Origin: Myxococcales bacterium
GTDB taxonomy: Bacteria; Myxococcota_A; Polyangia; Polyangiales; Polyangiaceae
Assembly: GCA_016212965.1 (NCBI GenBank)
Contig: JACRDA010000296.1
Location: 1-32,803 of the forward strand
Direction: 5' to 3'
DNA: 32,803 nt
Every line of letters starts with the position of its first letter. Position 1 is the stretch's first letter. The translations under genes were made by a program, and so were the position numbers. Under the pieces are notes generated by a model that had not been told where the DNA came from, ran no database searches, and saw only the letters and a program-made list of their open reading frames with translations. Of the stretch, positions 26,097-32,803 are shown piece by piece.

Positions 26097-26212
26097 TCGA
26101 GGGGCCAAGGGGTCGAGGGGCCAAGGGGGTCGACGGCCAGGCCGACCGAGCCAGCACCCCTCCGGTCGCCAGCGACCCTGGACCCCTTGACCCCTCGACT
26201 CCTCGGCCCCTC
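26097..26212. repeat. Long imperfect inverted repeat between convergent genes (GAGGGGCCAAGGGG type)
   Basis: The left arm has two exact tandem copies of the 16-base unit TCGAGGGGCCAAGGGG at 26097-26112 and 26113-26128. The right arm 26181-26212 is complementary to 26099-26131 with a few mismatches and one indel. The 49-base middle is unrelated. The stem of about 32 pairs lies between the ends of the FGE-domain gene and the 5'-nucleotidase gene, where it could end transcription from both sides, although no T-run is present. Confidence 0.65.
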
Positions 26213-26240
26213 CGGCCGACGAAGAAGAAGGGCGAGACGC

Positions 26241-27800
26241 CTACAGCTCGTGGTGCATGACGCCGCGCGGTCCGCGGAAGTACTGGAGCGGCGAGTACGC
26301 GCAGAGGTTCGAGACCCGTGAGGTGTAGAGGCACGCGTACTCGCTCACCTGGTCGCCGAACAGGCTGAGCTCGTTGCCCTGCTTGAGGAGCGAGCCCCAG
26401 TAGGGGTGGAAGCGGCTGTCGATGCCGCGCTTGAGCTCGGCGTGCTGGCGCTCGAGCGCGTGGAGCTCGGCCCGCCCGCGGTGCACGAGGCGCTTCAAGC
26501 GGATGCTCTCGGCGACGAGTGGGCTCGGCGCGGCCTCGCCCTCACCGTCCGCGTGCCCGCCGCCGTTGCCGTCGGCGGGGCCGTGCCCGTTGCCGCCGTC
26601 GCCGCTGCGCTGCAGGAGCCGGGCGAGCTCGCGCAACCGCTGGCCGTGGTGGCGGATGACGTCCTCGAGCTCGGCGCGCCGGTCGCCGAGCAGGAGCGAG
26701 CGCGTGAGGTCGGGTCGGGCCGTCACGTGCGCGGCGATCTCGGTCTCCAGCTCCTGGATGATCATCGCCGTCCGCCAGGTCGACTCCTTCTTCGAGCGCA
26801 GCATGTCGCCGTAGATGTGGTCGCCGACGTAGAGGACGCGGTTCTCGGTGACGCCGAGCGCCTGCTGCAGCTCCTGGAGGCTGCCTCCCTCGTAGACGCG
26901 GCCGCGCTCGAGCGGCAGCCTGGCGGGCACGAGCTTGTCGCCGCGGCGCTCCGCGAGCGGCGTGCCCTGCTGGAAGAAGCTCGGCTTCTTCGCCGCCACG
27001 ATCACGGCGTCGAACAGGCCCTGGAAGCCGGGGTAGTCGGGCAGGGTGCCGTCGAACAGGTAGCTCAGGATCTTGCGCGTGTAGGCCCAGCGCGAGTTCG
27101 TGAGCAAGAAGATGCGCTTGCCCGCCGAGCGCAGCTTGTGGAGCGCCGGGCCGAGCGCGGGGTCGCGCTCGATGTAGCGCTCGGGACGGGCGACCACCTG
27201 GTCGAGGATGGTGCCGTCGCGGTGGGCCTCGTCGATGCACTCGCGGATGTCGGTGAAGAGCCGCTCGTAGGCGCACGGCTCGCCCCGCGCCTCGAGTGCC
27301 TCGATGATGCTGACGAACATCGCCACCTCGGAGAGCGCATAGAGCGTGTCGATCCAGTGGTAGCGCTCGCTGCGCGGCCGGACGCGGCGCTCGTGGTAGA
27401 GCGCCACGAGCTCCTCCTTCGCGAGCTCGCGCAGGCCGTGGTAGCCCTTTCGCACCACCTTGAAGCGGTTCATCTTGAGCACGTTGCCGAGCCGCTTGTC
27501 GATGAGCAGGCCGCGGATCGGGAAGTCGACCGCGTAGGGGATGTCGCCGAGCAGCGCCGGGTAGCCACGGGCCACGAGCTTCGGCACCGTGGCCGCGATG
27601 CTGAGCCGGTCCATCTCGCTCTGGCGGTAGAGCGCGAGCGTGTAGTCCATGTCGAAGCCGACCCAGTCGATCTGCGACATGCGGAGCGAGCGGTTGACGT
27701 ACACGCGGCTCGCCGCCGGCACGGGTGCCGGCCGGTCCTCGAGCCCGAGCGCGGCGGCCGTGGCGTCGTCGTACAAGGGAAGGTCGAGCTGCTCGGTCAC
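26241..27800 (-). CDS. HAD-family purine 5'-nucleotidase (NT5C2-like)
   Basis: The 519-residue product belongs to the cytosolic IMP/GMP-type 5'-nucleotidases, which are known in animals and some bacteria. The HAD motifs are present: Asp50-x-Asp52-x-Thr54 in DMDYTLA, FLLTNS in the middle, AAKKPSFF, and YVGDHIYGDML. It would dephosphorylate purine monophosphates. Near the C-terminus lies a Gly/His/Asp-rich insert of about 30 residues (GGNGHGPADGNGG type). The start is a GTG at 27798-27800, without a strong ribosome site; the N-terminal match begins about 30 residues later. It is divergent from the ABC transporter. Confidence 0.9.
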   Translation of the reverse strand: MTEQLDLPLYDDATAAALGLEDRPAPVPAASRVYVNRSLRMSQIDWVGFDMDYTLALYRQSEMDRLSIAATVPKLVARGYPALLGDIPYAVDFPIRGLLIDKRLGNVLKMNRFKVVRKGYHGLRELAKEELVALYHERRVRPRSERYHWIDTLYALSEVAMFVSIIEALEARGEPCAYERLFTDIRECIDEAHRDGTILDQVVARPERYIERDPALGPALHKLRSAGKRIFLLTNSRWAYTRKILSYLFDGTLPDYPGFQGLFDAVIVAAKKPSFFQQGTPLAERRGDKLVPARLPLERGRVYEGGSLQELQQALGVTENRVLYVGDHIYGDMLRSKKESTWRTAMIIQELETEIAAHVTARPDLTRSLLLGDRRAELEDVIRHHGQRLRELARLLQRSGDGGNGHGPADGNGGGHADGEGEAAPSPLVAESIRLKRLVHRGRAELHALERQHAELKRGIDSRFHPYWGSLLKQGNELSLFGDQVSEYACLYTSRVSNLCAYSPLQYFRGPRGVMHHEL

Positions 27801-27859
27801 GACTTCGGACTGACTGGCGATGCGCTGAGCCTATCAGACGCGTCGCACCTGCATGGAGT

Positions 27860-27889
27860 TTGACGCAGCTCGCGTGGCGGTGCGAGCGT
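27860..27889 (+). promoter_or_regulatory. Candidate promoter of the ABC transporter operon
   Basis: TTGACG (27860-27865) is followed after 18 bases by GAGCGT (27884-27889). This mirrors the TTGACG-18-TAGCGT promoter of the DUF4398/OmpA operon except for the first base of the -10. The start codon is about 25 bases on. Confidence 0.3.
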
Positions 27890-27914
27890 TCGGGCCTGGA
27901 GCCGAGCGACCGAG

Positions 27915-28670
27915 GTGCGCGTGGGTGAGATGGAGCCGAGCGTCATCGCGGTCGACGCGCTCACGAAGCGCTTCGGCAAAGGCAAGGCGGAGCGCACGGT
28001 GCTCGACGCAGTGAGCCTGCGGGTCGAGCCCGGCGAGTTCGTGGCCATCGTGGGGCCGAGCGGCTGCGGCAAGAGCACCCTGCTCGGGATCCTGGGCGGG
28101 CTCGATCGCGCGTTCGAGGGTGACGTGCGCCTCTTCGGGCGCGACGTGCGCGCGCTCTCCGACGGCGCGCTGTCGGCCCTGCGCGGGCGGCGCATCGGCT
28201 TCGTGTTCCAGGCGTTCCACCTCTTGCCGCACCTCACGGCGCTCGACAACGTGCTCGCGCCGTCGCTGTTCCGGAAGGTCCCCGACGGCCGCGCGGGTGA
28301 GGCGCGCCTGCGGGCGCGGGCCGAGCGGCTGCTCGCCGACGTGGGGCTGCCCGGGCGGGGGAGCGACGTGCCTGCCCAGTGCTCGGGGGGCGAGCGCCAG
28401 CGCATCGCCGTCGCGCGGGCGCTGTTGCTCGAGCCCGAGCTGCTCCTGTGCGACGAGCCGACGGGCAACCTCGACGCCGAGACCGGGGGGCAGATCATCG
28501 ACATCTTCGCGGCCCTGCACCGGGACACGGGGCTCACCGTGGTGGTGGTGACCCACGACGAGGCGCTCGCGGCGCGGGCCGGGCGCGTGCTCGGACTCGG
28601 GCGGGGTCGGCTCGAGCCACGTCCGGACGCGCGCGCCGCGGCGGCCGAAAAGCGGCGGGCCGAGGCATGA
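27915..28670 (+). CDS. ABC transporter ATPase, LolD/MacB type
   Basis: The 251-residue product is a complete ABC ATPase: Walker A GPSGCGKST at 47-55, Q-loop Gln99 in FVFQAFHLL, signature CSGGERQR from 156, Walker B LLLCDEPT with Asp180-Glu181, and the switch His in VVTHD near 214. The sequence FQ-F-LLP-LTALDNV is typical of the LolD/MacB group, which power lipoprotein release and mechanical export. The GTG at 27915 gives the full frame; an in-frame ATG at 27930 is an equally possible start. The stop overlaps the permease start in ATGA. Confidence 0.93.
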   Translation: MRVGEMEPSVIAVDALTKRFGKGKAERTVLDAVSLRVEPGEFVAIVGPSGCGKSTLLGILGGLDRAFEGDVRLFGRDVRALSDGALSALRGRRIGFVFQAFHLLPHLTALDNVLAPSLFRKVPDGRAGEARLRARAERLLADVGLPGRGSDVPAQCSGGERQRIAVARALLLEPELLLCDEPTGNLDAETGGQIIDIFAALHRDTGLTVVVVTHDEALAARAGRVLGLGRGRLEPRPDARAAAAEKRRAEA

Positions 28671-30076
28671 GGACGGCGGCCCTGTGGCAGCTCGTGCGGC
28701 GCGATCTGCGCCGCGCCCGGGGGGCGCTCGTGTCGAGCGGTTTCGGCATCGCCGCGGGCACGGCCGCGCTCGTGTTCTTCGTGGCCCTGTGGCTCGGCAT
28801 GTCGGCGTGGCTGCGCGACCGGTTCCCGTCCGAGCAGGTGGAGCTCGAGCCGCCGAAGGGCGAGGACGCCGGGCTCTTCGGTCTCGCCTTCGAGGCCGAG
28901 CCGCCGGCCGTCACGGCCGCAGCGCTCGAGGCCCTGCGCCGCGAGCCGTACGTCGTCGCCGTGTACCCGAAGCTGCGCTTCGCCTTCCCGGCGAGTGCGC
29001 GCGGCGAGCTGCTGGGGCGCAAATTCGGGGTGGGCGAGATGCCGGGCGACGCCGTCGACGCGGCCGTCGTGCAGGCGGAGCTCGGCCCGGAGCGGCACTT
29101 CGCCGACCCGCTCGACGCGGCCGAGACCTCCTGCACGACGAGCGACGAGTGCCCCGCGCCCGCGTACTGCGAGCTCGCAAGCGGCCAGAAGAGCGGCCTG
29201 TGCAGCGACCCGGTGCCGGCGGTCGTGAGCCCCTACATCGTCGAGATCTTCGACAAGACCATCGCTCCCGCGCATCGCATGCCGCCCTTCGCCAAGACCC
29301 TGATCGGCCTGGCCGAGGGCGTCGTGTTCGACATGTGGATCGGCGAGTCGCAGCTCGGCCGGTCGAAGCACGGTGCCCTCCGGCGCGTGGCCCTGCGCAT
29401 CGTCGGCATCTCGAGTCGCGCCATCGACGTCGGGATCACGCTGCCGCTCGAGGTCGTGCGGCGCTGGAACCGCGAGTTCACCGGCAGCGCCGCCGACTCG
29501 TACTCGAGCGTGGCCGTGCGCGTGCGGTCGGGGGCGGATCTCGGCCCGCTCACCGCGCGCGCCGCGGCGCTCGACCTCGTGCCCCGCGACACGCGGGCCC
29601 GCGACGTCGGCGCGCTCGTGACCGTGGTCGGGGCGCTGCTGACGCTCGTGGCCGTGGTCATCCTGGCGATCAGCGCCTCGAACATCGCGTACACCTTCCT
29701 CGTGCTCGTGAGCGAGCGCCAGCGCGAGATCGCGCTCTACCGGGCCATCGGAGCCTCGGGGCGCGACATGTTCGCCTGGCTCATGGCGCTCGCGCTCGCC
29801 GTCGGGACCAGCGCCGGGGCGGCCGGCCTGCTCCTCGGGCGCGGGGCCGCGGCGCTCGTCGACCGGCTCGCGACGGCCGGGCTCGACCTCGGCTTCGCCA
29901 GGCTCGCGCCGGTCGTCCCCGATTTCCCCTTCAAGCCGGAGCGCTTCTTCGAGTTCCCGCCGTGGCTGTGGCTCGGCGCGGTCGCGTTCGCGGCGTTCTT
30001 CGCGGCCGTGGGCGCGGTCGGGCCCGCGCGGCGCGCGCGGCGCGTGGAGCCGATGGCGGCGCTCGCCGCCGGCTGA
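28667..30076 (+). CDS. ABC transporter permease, LolC/E-MacB type, with a Cys-rich periplasmic insert
   Basis: The 469-residue product has the family layout: one membrane helix at about 20-40 (FGIAAGTAALVFFVALWLG), a large periplasmic domain of about 280 residues, and three helices at about 320-455, with LYRAIGASGRDMF between helices 2 and 3, the conserved cytoplasmic loop. The start overlaps the ATPase stop. In the periplasmic domain residues 155-180 carry four Cys spaced C-x5-C-x5-C-x9-C, which classical LolC/E do not have. The role is probably extraction or export of an envelope lipoprotein or peptide; the following lipase-like lipoprotein may be a partner, by position only. Confidence 0.92.
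   Translation: MRTAALWQLVRRDLRRARGALVSSGFGIAAGTAALVFFVALWLGMSAWLRDRFPSEQVELEPPKGEDAGLFGLAFEAEPPAVTAAALEALRREPYVVAVYPKLRFAFPASARGELLGRKFGVGEMPGDAVDAAVVQAELGPERHFADPLDAAETSCTTSDECPAPAYCELASGQKSGLCSDPVPAVVSPYIVEIFDKTIAPAHRMPPFAKTLIGLAEGVVFDMWIGESQLGRSKHGALRRVALRIVGISSRAIDVGITLPLEVVRRWNREFTGSAADSYSSVAVRVRSGADLGPLTARAAALDLVPRDTRARDVGALVTVVGALLTLVAVVILAISASNIAYTFLVLVSERQREIALYRAIGASGRDMFAWLMALALAVGTSAGAAGLLLGRGAAALVDRLATAGLDLGFARLAPVVPDFPFKPERFFEFPPWLWLGAVAFAAFFAAVGAVGPARRARRVEPMAALAAG
29129..29212 (+). other. Cys-rich insert in the ABC permease
   Basis: This segment encodes SCTTSDECPAPAYCEL and a fourth Cys ten residues later (Cys156, 162, 168 and 178). The C-x5-C-x5-C spacing with Glu before the second Cys is the same as in the composite barrel protein encoded at 16230-18005. 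It would form disulfides in the periplasm. Confidence 0.6.
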
Positions 30077-30167
30077 GCGACCCGTGCGCGGCGGGCCCGC
30101 CCCGGGTGCGGGGCCCGGCGCGCGCTTTTGGTGGCGTCGGGCGGGCGATGCGCGCAGCATTTCGGCC

Positions 30168-32246
30168 GTGAAGCGAGCGCTGGCGGGTGGAGCGACCGGG
30201 GTGGGGTGGAGCTGCGCGCCAGGAGCGCACCTTGCGGTCGGCGTCGCGGCGGCGCTCCTCGGGGCCGCCGGGTGCTCGGGCGAGGAGCCCGCGGCGCCGC
30301 TGCTCGCCATGGACTTCACCTCGCACGCGGCCTACGCGGCGCCCCTGCCGAGCGAGCACCTACGCGAGCCGGACGGGACCATCGACGTCTCGGGCCTGCC
30401 CAACCCGGACGGCAACGACCTCGCAGCGCGGGTCATCGCCCTGCTCGACGGCGTCGAGGGCTTCGCCGCGACGGCGGGCGTGTTCTTCGCGGCCGAGGTG
30501 CCCCTCGATCCGGCGAGCCTGCCCGACCTCGCCGGGAGCGTCGCCGCGGGCGCGCCGCTGTTCCTCGTCGGCGTCGAGCCCGCGGCGCCGGACTTCGGCG
30601 TGCGCTACCCGGTCGACGTCGCCTTCGAGGCGGACGGCGGGCCGTTCGGCGCGCCGAACCTGCTCACGGCCCTGCCGCTGCAGGGCATTCCGCTGCGCCC
30701 CGGCACGCGCTACGCGCTCGTCGTCACGACGGGCGTCCGGGCGGCGGACGGGCGCGCGCTCGGCACGCCGCCGGCCGTGACTGCGCTCCTCGAGGGCGGG
30801 CGGCCGGAGGGGCTCGCGGACGCGGCCTTCGCGGCCTACCGCGACGCCATCGGGGCGCTCGGCACGCTCGGGGTGGACACGGGCGCCCTCGCGGGGCTCG
30901 CCGTCTTCGAGACGGGCCGGCCCGCGGACGAGCTCCAGCGCTTCGTCGAGCACGCGCGCGCACGCCCGGTGCCCGCCCCGCTCGTGCCCTTTGCCAAGAC
31001 GGACGAGTTTCCGACCTACTGCGTGTACGCGAGCCGCATCGCACTGCCGGTCTACCAGACGGGCGTCCCCCCCTACGGCTCCGAGGGCGGCGCCTTCGGA
31101 CAGGCCGGCGACGGCACGCCCCTCGTCGACCACGAGGAGGAGTCGCGCGTCGTCGTCACCGTGCCGCGCGCGGCCATGCCCGCGGCCGGCTGGCCGACGG
31201 CGGTCATGATCCGCACGGGCGGCGGCGGCGACCGTCCGCTCGTCGACCGCGGCGTCGAGGCGGTGCACGGGGGCCCGGCGCTCGTCCCCGGCAGCGGACC
31301 GGCCCAGGACTTCGCCTCGGTCGGGTTCGCGGGCCTCACCTTCGACGGTCCCCACGGCGGCCTGCGCAACGTCACGAACGACGACGAGCAGTTCCTGATG
31401 TTCAACGTCGGCAACCCCGCGGCGCTGCGCGACAACGTGCGGCAGAGCGCGCTCGAGGCGGCGCTCTTGCCGGACGTGCTCGCGGGCCTCGTGCTCGACG
31501 TGAGCGACTGCCCGGGCGCCGGTGCCGAGGCGCGCTTCGACACCGGCAAGCTCGCGCTCATGGGCCACTCGATGGGCGCGACCATCGCGCCGCTCACCCT
31601 CGCGCTCGAGCCGCGCTACGGCGCGACCATCCTGAGCGGCGCCGGCGGCAGCTACATCGAGAACGTGGTGTACAAGCTGAGCCCCCTCGCCGTGAAGCCG
31701 CTGCTCGAGGTGCTGGTGGGCTACGCCAAGATCGGCCGCAAGCTCGCCCGACACGACGCCCTGCTCAGCATCCTGCAGTGGGCGGGCGAGCCCGCGGACC
31801 CGCCGCTCTACGCGCGCGCCGTCGTCGCCGAGCCCGCCGCGGGCACGGCGCCGCGCCACGTCCTCATGATCCAGGGGATCGTGGACACCTACATCCTGCC
31901 GCCCATCGCCAACGCCACGAGCCTGTCGCTCGGGCTCGATCTCGCGGGCGAGGCGCTCGACGCGAGCTCGCCCGAGCTCGCCGACTTCCGGTCGCTCGGG
32001 GAGCTCTTGCGCTACTCGGGCGGCGCCGCCATCGCCCTGCCCGCGAGCGGCAACCGCGTGGTCGGCGCGCACGCTGCGACGGCGGTCGTGCGCCAGCACC
32101 TCGAGGACGGCGTCGAGGACGGTCACGAGGTGATGTACCAGACCGCGGCGCCCAAGCACGAGTACCGCTGCCTGCTCCGGAGCTTCGCCGCGGGCGAGAC
32201 GCCCGTGGTCGTGGACGGCGCGGGGGAGCTCGACCCCTGTCCGTGA
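30168..32246 (+). CDS. Putative lipoprotein alpha/beta-hydrolase
   Basis: The 692-residue product starts at a GTG that gives a signal with lipobox LGAAGC. The N-terminal 280 residues look like a beta-rich accessory part with repeated ALVV-type strands. The hydrolase domain has the nucleophile elbow GHSMG with Ser468 and an ILSGAGGSY stretch that follows; a candidate Asp is in IVDTYILPP and a candidate His in GAHAAT or KHEYRC near the C-terminus. The size and layout resemble large extracellular or surface lipases. A GTGA overlap links its stop to the next gene. An in-frame GTG or ATG further upstream is open but precedes the signal. The substrate is unknown. Confidence 0.83.
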   Translation: MKRALAGGATGVGWSCAPGAHLAVGVAAALLGAAGCSGEEPAAPLLAMDFTSHAAYAAPLPSEHLREPDGTIDVSGLPNPDGNDLAARVIALLDGVEGFAATAGVFFAAEVPLDPASLPDLAGSVAAGAPLFLVGVEPAAPDFGVRYPVDVAFEADGGPFGAPNLLTALPLQGIPLRPGTRYALVVTTGVRAADGRALGTPPAVTALLEGGRPEGLADAAFAAYRDAIGALGTLGVDTGALAGLAVFETGRPADELQRFVEHARARPVPAPLVPFAKTDEFPTYCVYASRIALPVYQTGVPPYGSEGGAFGQAGDGTPLVDHEEESRVVVTVPRAAMPAAGWPTAVMIRTGGGGDRPLVDRGVEAVHGGPALVPGSGPAQDFASVGFAGLTFDGPHGGLRNVTNDDEQFLMFNVGNPAALRDNVRQSALEAALLPDVLAGLVLDVSDCPGAGAEARFDTGKLALMGHSMGATIAPLTLALEPRYGATILSGAGGSYIENVVYKLSPLAVKPLLEVLVGYAKIGRKLARHDALLSILQWAGEPADPPLYARAVVAEPAAGTAPRHVLMIQGIVDTYILPPIANATSLSLGLDLAGEALDASSPELADFRSLGELLRYSGGAAIALPASGNRVVGAHAATAVVRQHLEDGVEDGHEVMYQTAAPKHEYRCLLRSFAAGETPVVVDGAGELDPCP

Positions 32247-32803
32247 GCGACGCTCCGGCCGCGGTGCGCACCGGCGGGCCGAGCCGCACCCATCTCGGCG
32301 AGGTCGCCTGGCTCTTCCTGCGTCTCGGCGCGACGGCCTTCGGCGGGCCGCTCGCGCACATCGCGCTCATGCAGCGCGAGGTCGTGCGGCGCGGGTGGGT
32401 GACGGCCGAGGAGTTCGTCGACCTCGTGGGCATCACGGCCGTGCTGCCGGGCCCGAACTCGACCGAGATGGCGATCCACCTCGGCGCGCGGCGCGCCGGT
32501 CCCCTCGGCCTCGTCGTGGCGGGCACGTGCTTCATCTTGCCGGCGATGGCGGTGACGCTCGCGCTCGCGTGGATCTACGTGCGCTTCGGCAGACTGCCCG
32601 CGACCGCGGCGGTGCTGTACGGCACCAAGCCCGTGATCGTCGCCGTGGTGGCGAATGCGCTCCTCGTGCTCGGGCGGACGGCGCTCCGCCGCGCGCGCCT
32701 CGTCGCGCTCGCGGCCGCGGCCGGTGTGGCGGCGTGGGCGGGCGTGCACGAGCTCGCGGTGCTCGCCGTGGCGGGCGTCTTCGCGGCGCTCGGCGCGCCC
32801 CGG
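32243..32803 (+). CDS. chrA: Chromate transporter (CHR family), N-terminal part, runs off the right edge
   Basis: The frame starts with GTG inside the stop of the hydrolase gene (GTGA overlap) and stays open to the window edge (187 codons). The product shows the CHR-family start: FLRLGATAFGGPLAHIALM, then REVVRRGWVTAEEFVDLV and LPGPNSTEMAIHLG, the motifs of the N-terminal repeat of ChrA, followed by hydrophobic helices. CHR proteins export chromate, but many distant members have other or unknown substrates, so the substrate is not certain. The rest of the protein is outside the window. Confidence 0.9.
   Translation, partial: MSDAPAAVRTGGPSRTHLGEVAWLFLRLGATAFGGPLAHIALMQREVVRRGWVTAEEFVDLVGITAVLPGPNSTEMAIHLGARRAGPLGLVVAGTCFILPAMAVTLALAWIYVRFGRLPATAAVLYGTKPVIVAVVANALLVLGRTALRRARLVALAAAAGVAAWAGVHELAVLAVAGVFAALGAPR

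Overview
The window is very GC-rich, with codon third positions almost always G or C, and gene-dense on both strands. The str operon, a LexA with the usual cleavage residues, many lipoproteins, an OmpA protein with thrombospondin-type calcium repeats, a Cys-rich composite outer-membrane protein and a cytosolic-type purine 5'-nucleotidase together suggest a Gram-negative Myxococcota (delta-proteobacterial) chromosome, most likely Polyangia-like. This is inference from gene content; no marker was compared with a database. I see no transposase, integrase, phage gene, CRISPR array, tRNA or rRNA, so this is ordinary chromosome and not a mobile island.

Layout. 1-3660 (minus): rpsL-rpsG-fusA-tuf, read from a near-consensus promoter at 3633-3660; tuf runs off the left edge. 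3748-5509: two convergent lipoprotein genes. 5584-9857 (plus): a B12-binding radical SAM enzyme resembling hopanoid C-3 methylase, a DUF4105 membrane protein and a free-standing class I glutamine amidotransferase. 10051-12093 (plus): transketolase. 12300-19721 (minus): a 1268-residue multi-pass membrane protein of unknown function, a composite outer-membrane protein, and a coupled pair of an OmpA-domain protein and a small DUF4398-type lipoprotein. 19944-24922 (minus): lexA, a lone cyclic-nucleotide-binding domain, a TonB-like protein, exbD, exbB and truD. 25092-26069 (plus): an exported FGE-sulfatase-domain protein. 26241-27800 (minus): a HAD 5'-nucleotidase. 27915-32803 (plus): a LolD/MacB-type ABC ATPase and its permease, a lipoprotein alpha/beta-hydrolase, and the start of a chromate-type transporter.

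How the genes fit together. Most of the accessory content concerns the cell envelope: peptidoglycan-anchored OmpA protein, outer-membrane barrel, energy-transducing ExbB/ExbD/TonB module, lipoprotein-type ABC exporter, at least six lipoproteins or exported proteins. Short overlaps (ATGA, TGATG, GTGA) mark translational coupling within four gene pairs. Both convergent junctions with space (12094-12299 and 26070-26240) carry long imperfect inverted repeats of unrelated sequence, and other intergenic gaps hold further repeat-like elements.

Most interesting points: the EF-G domain IV tip has Ala and His where Gln and Arg are nearly invariant; lexA appears to start almost at its transcription start, with a GTTCAG half-site between its promoter hexamers; the same C-x5-C-x5-C module occurs in an ABC permease and in a barrel protein; and the 1268-residue membrane protein ends in a low-complexity tail with repeated APT motifs. 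I found no convincing complete new defence or biosynthetic system.
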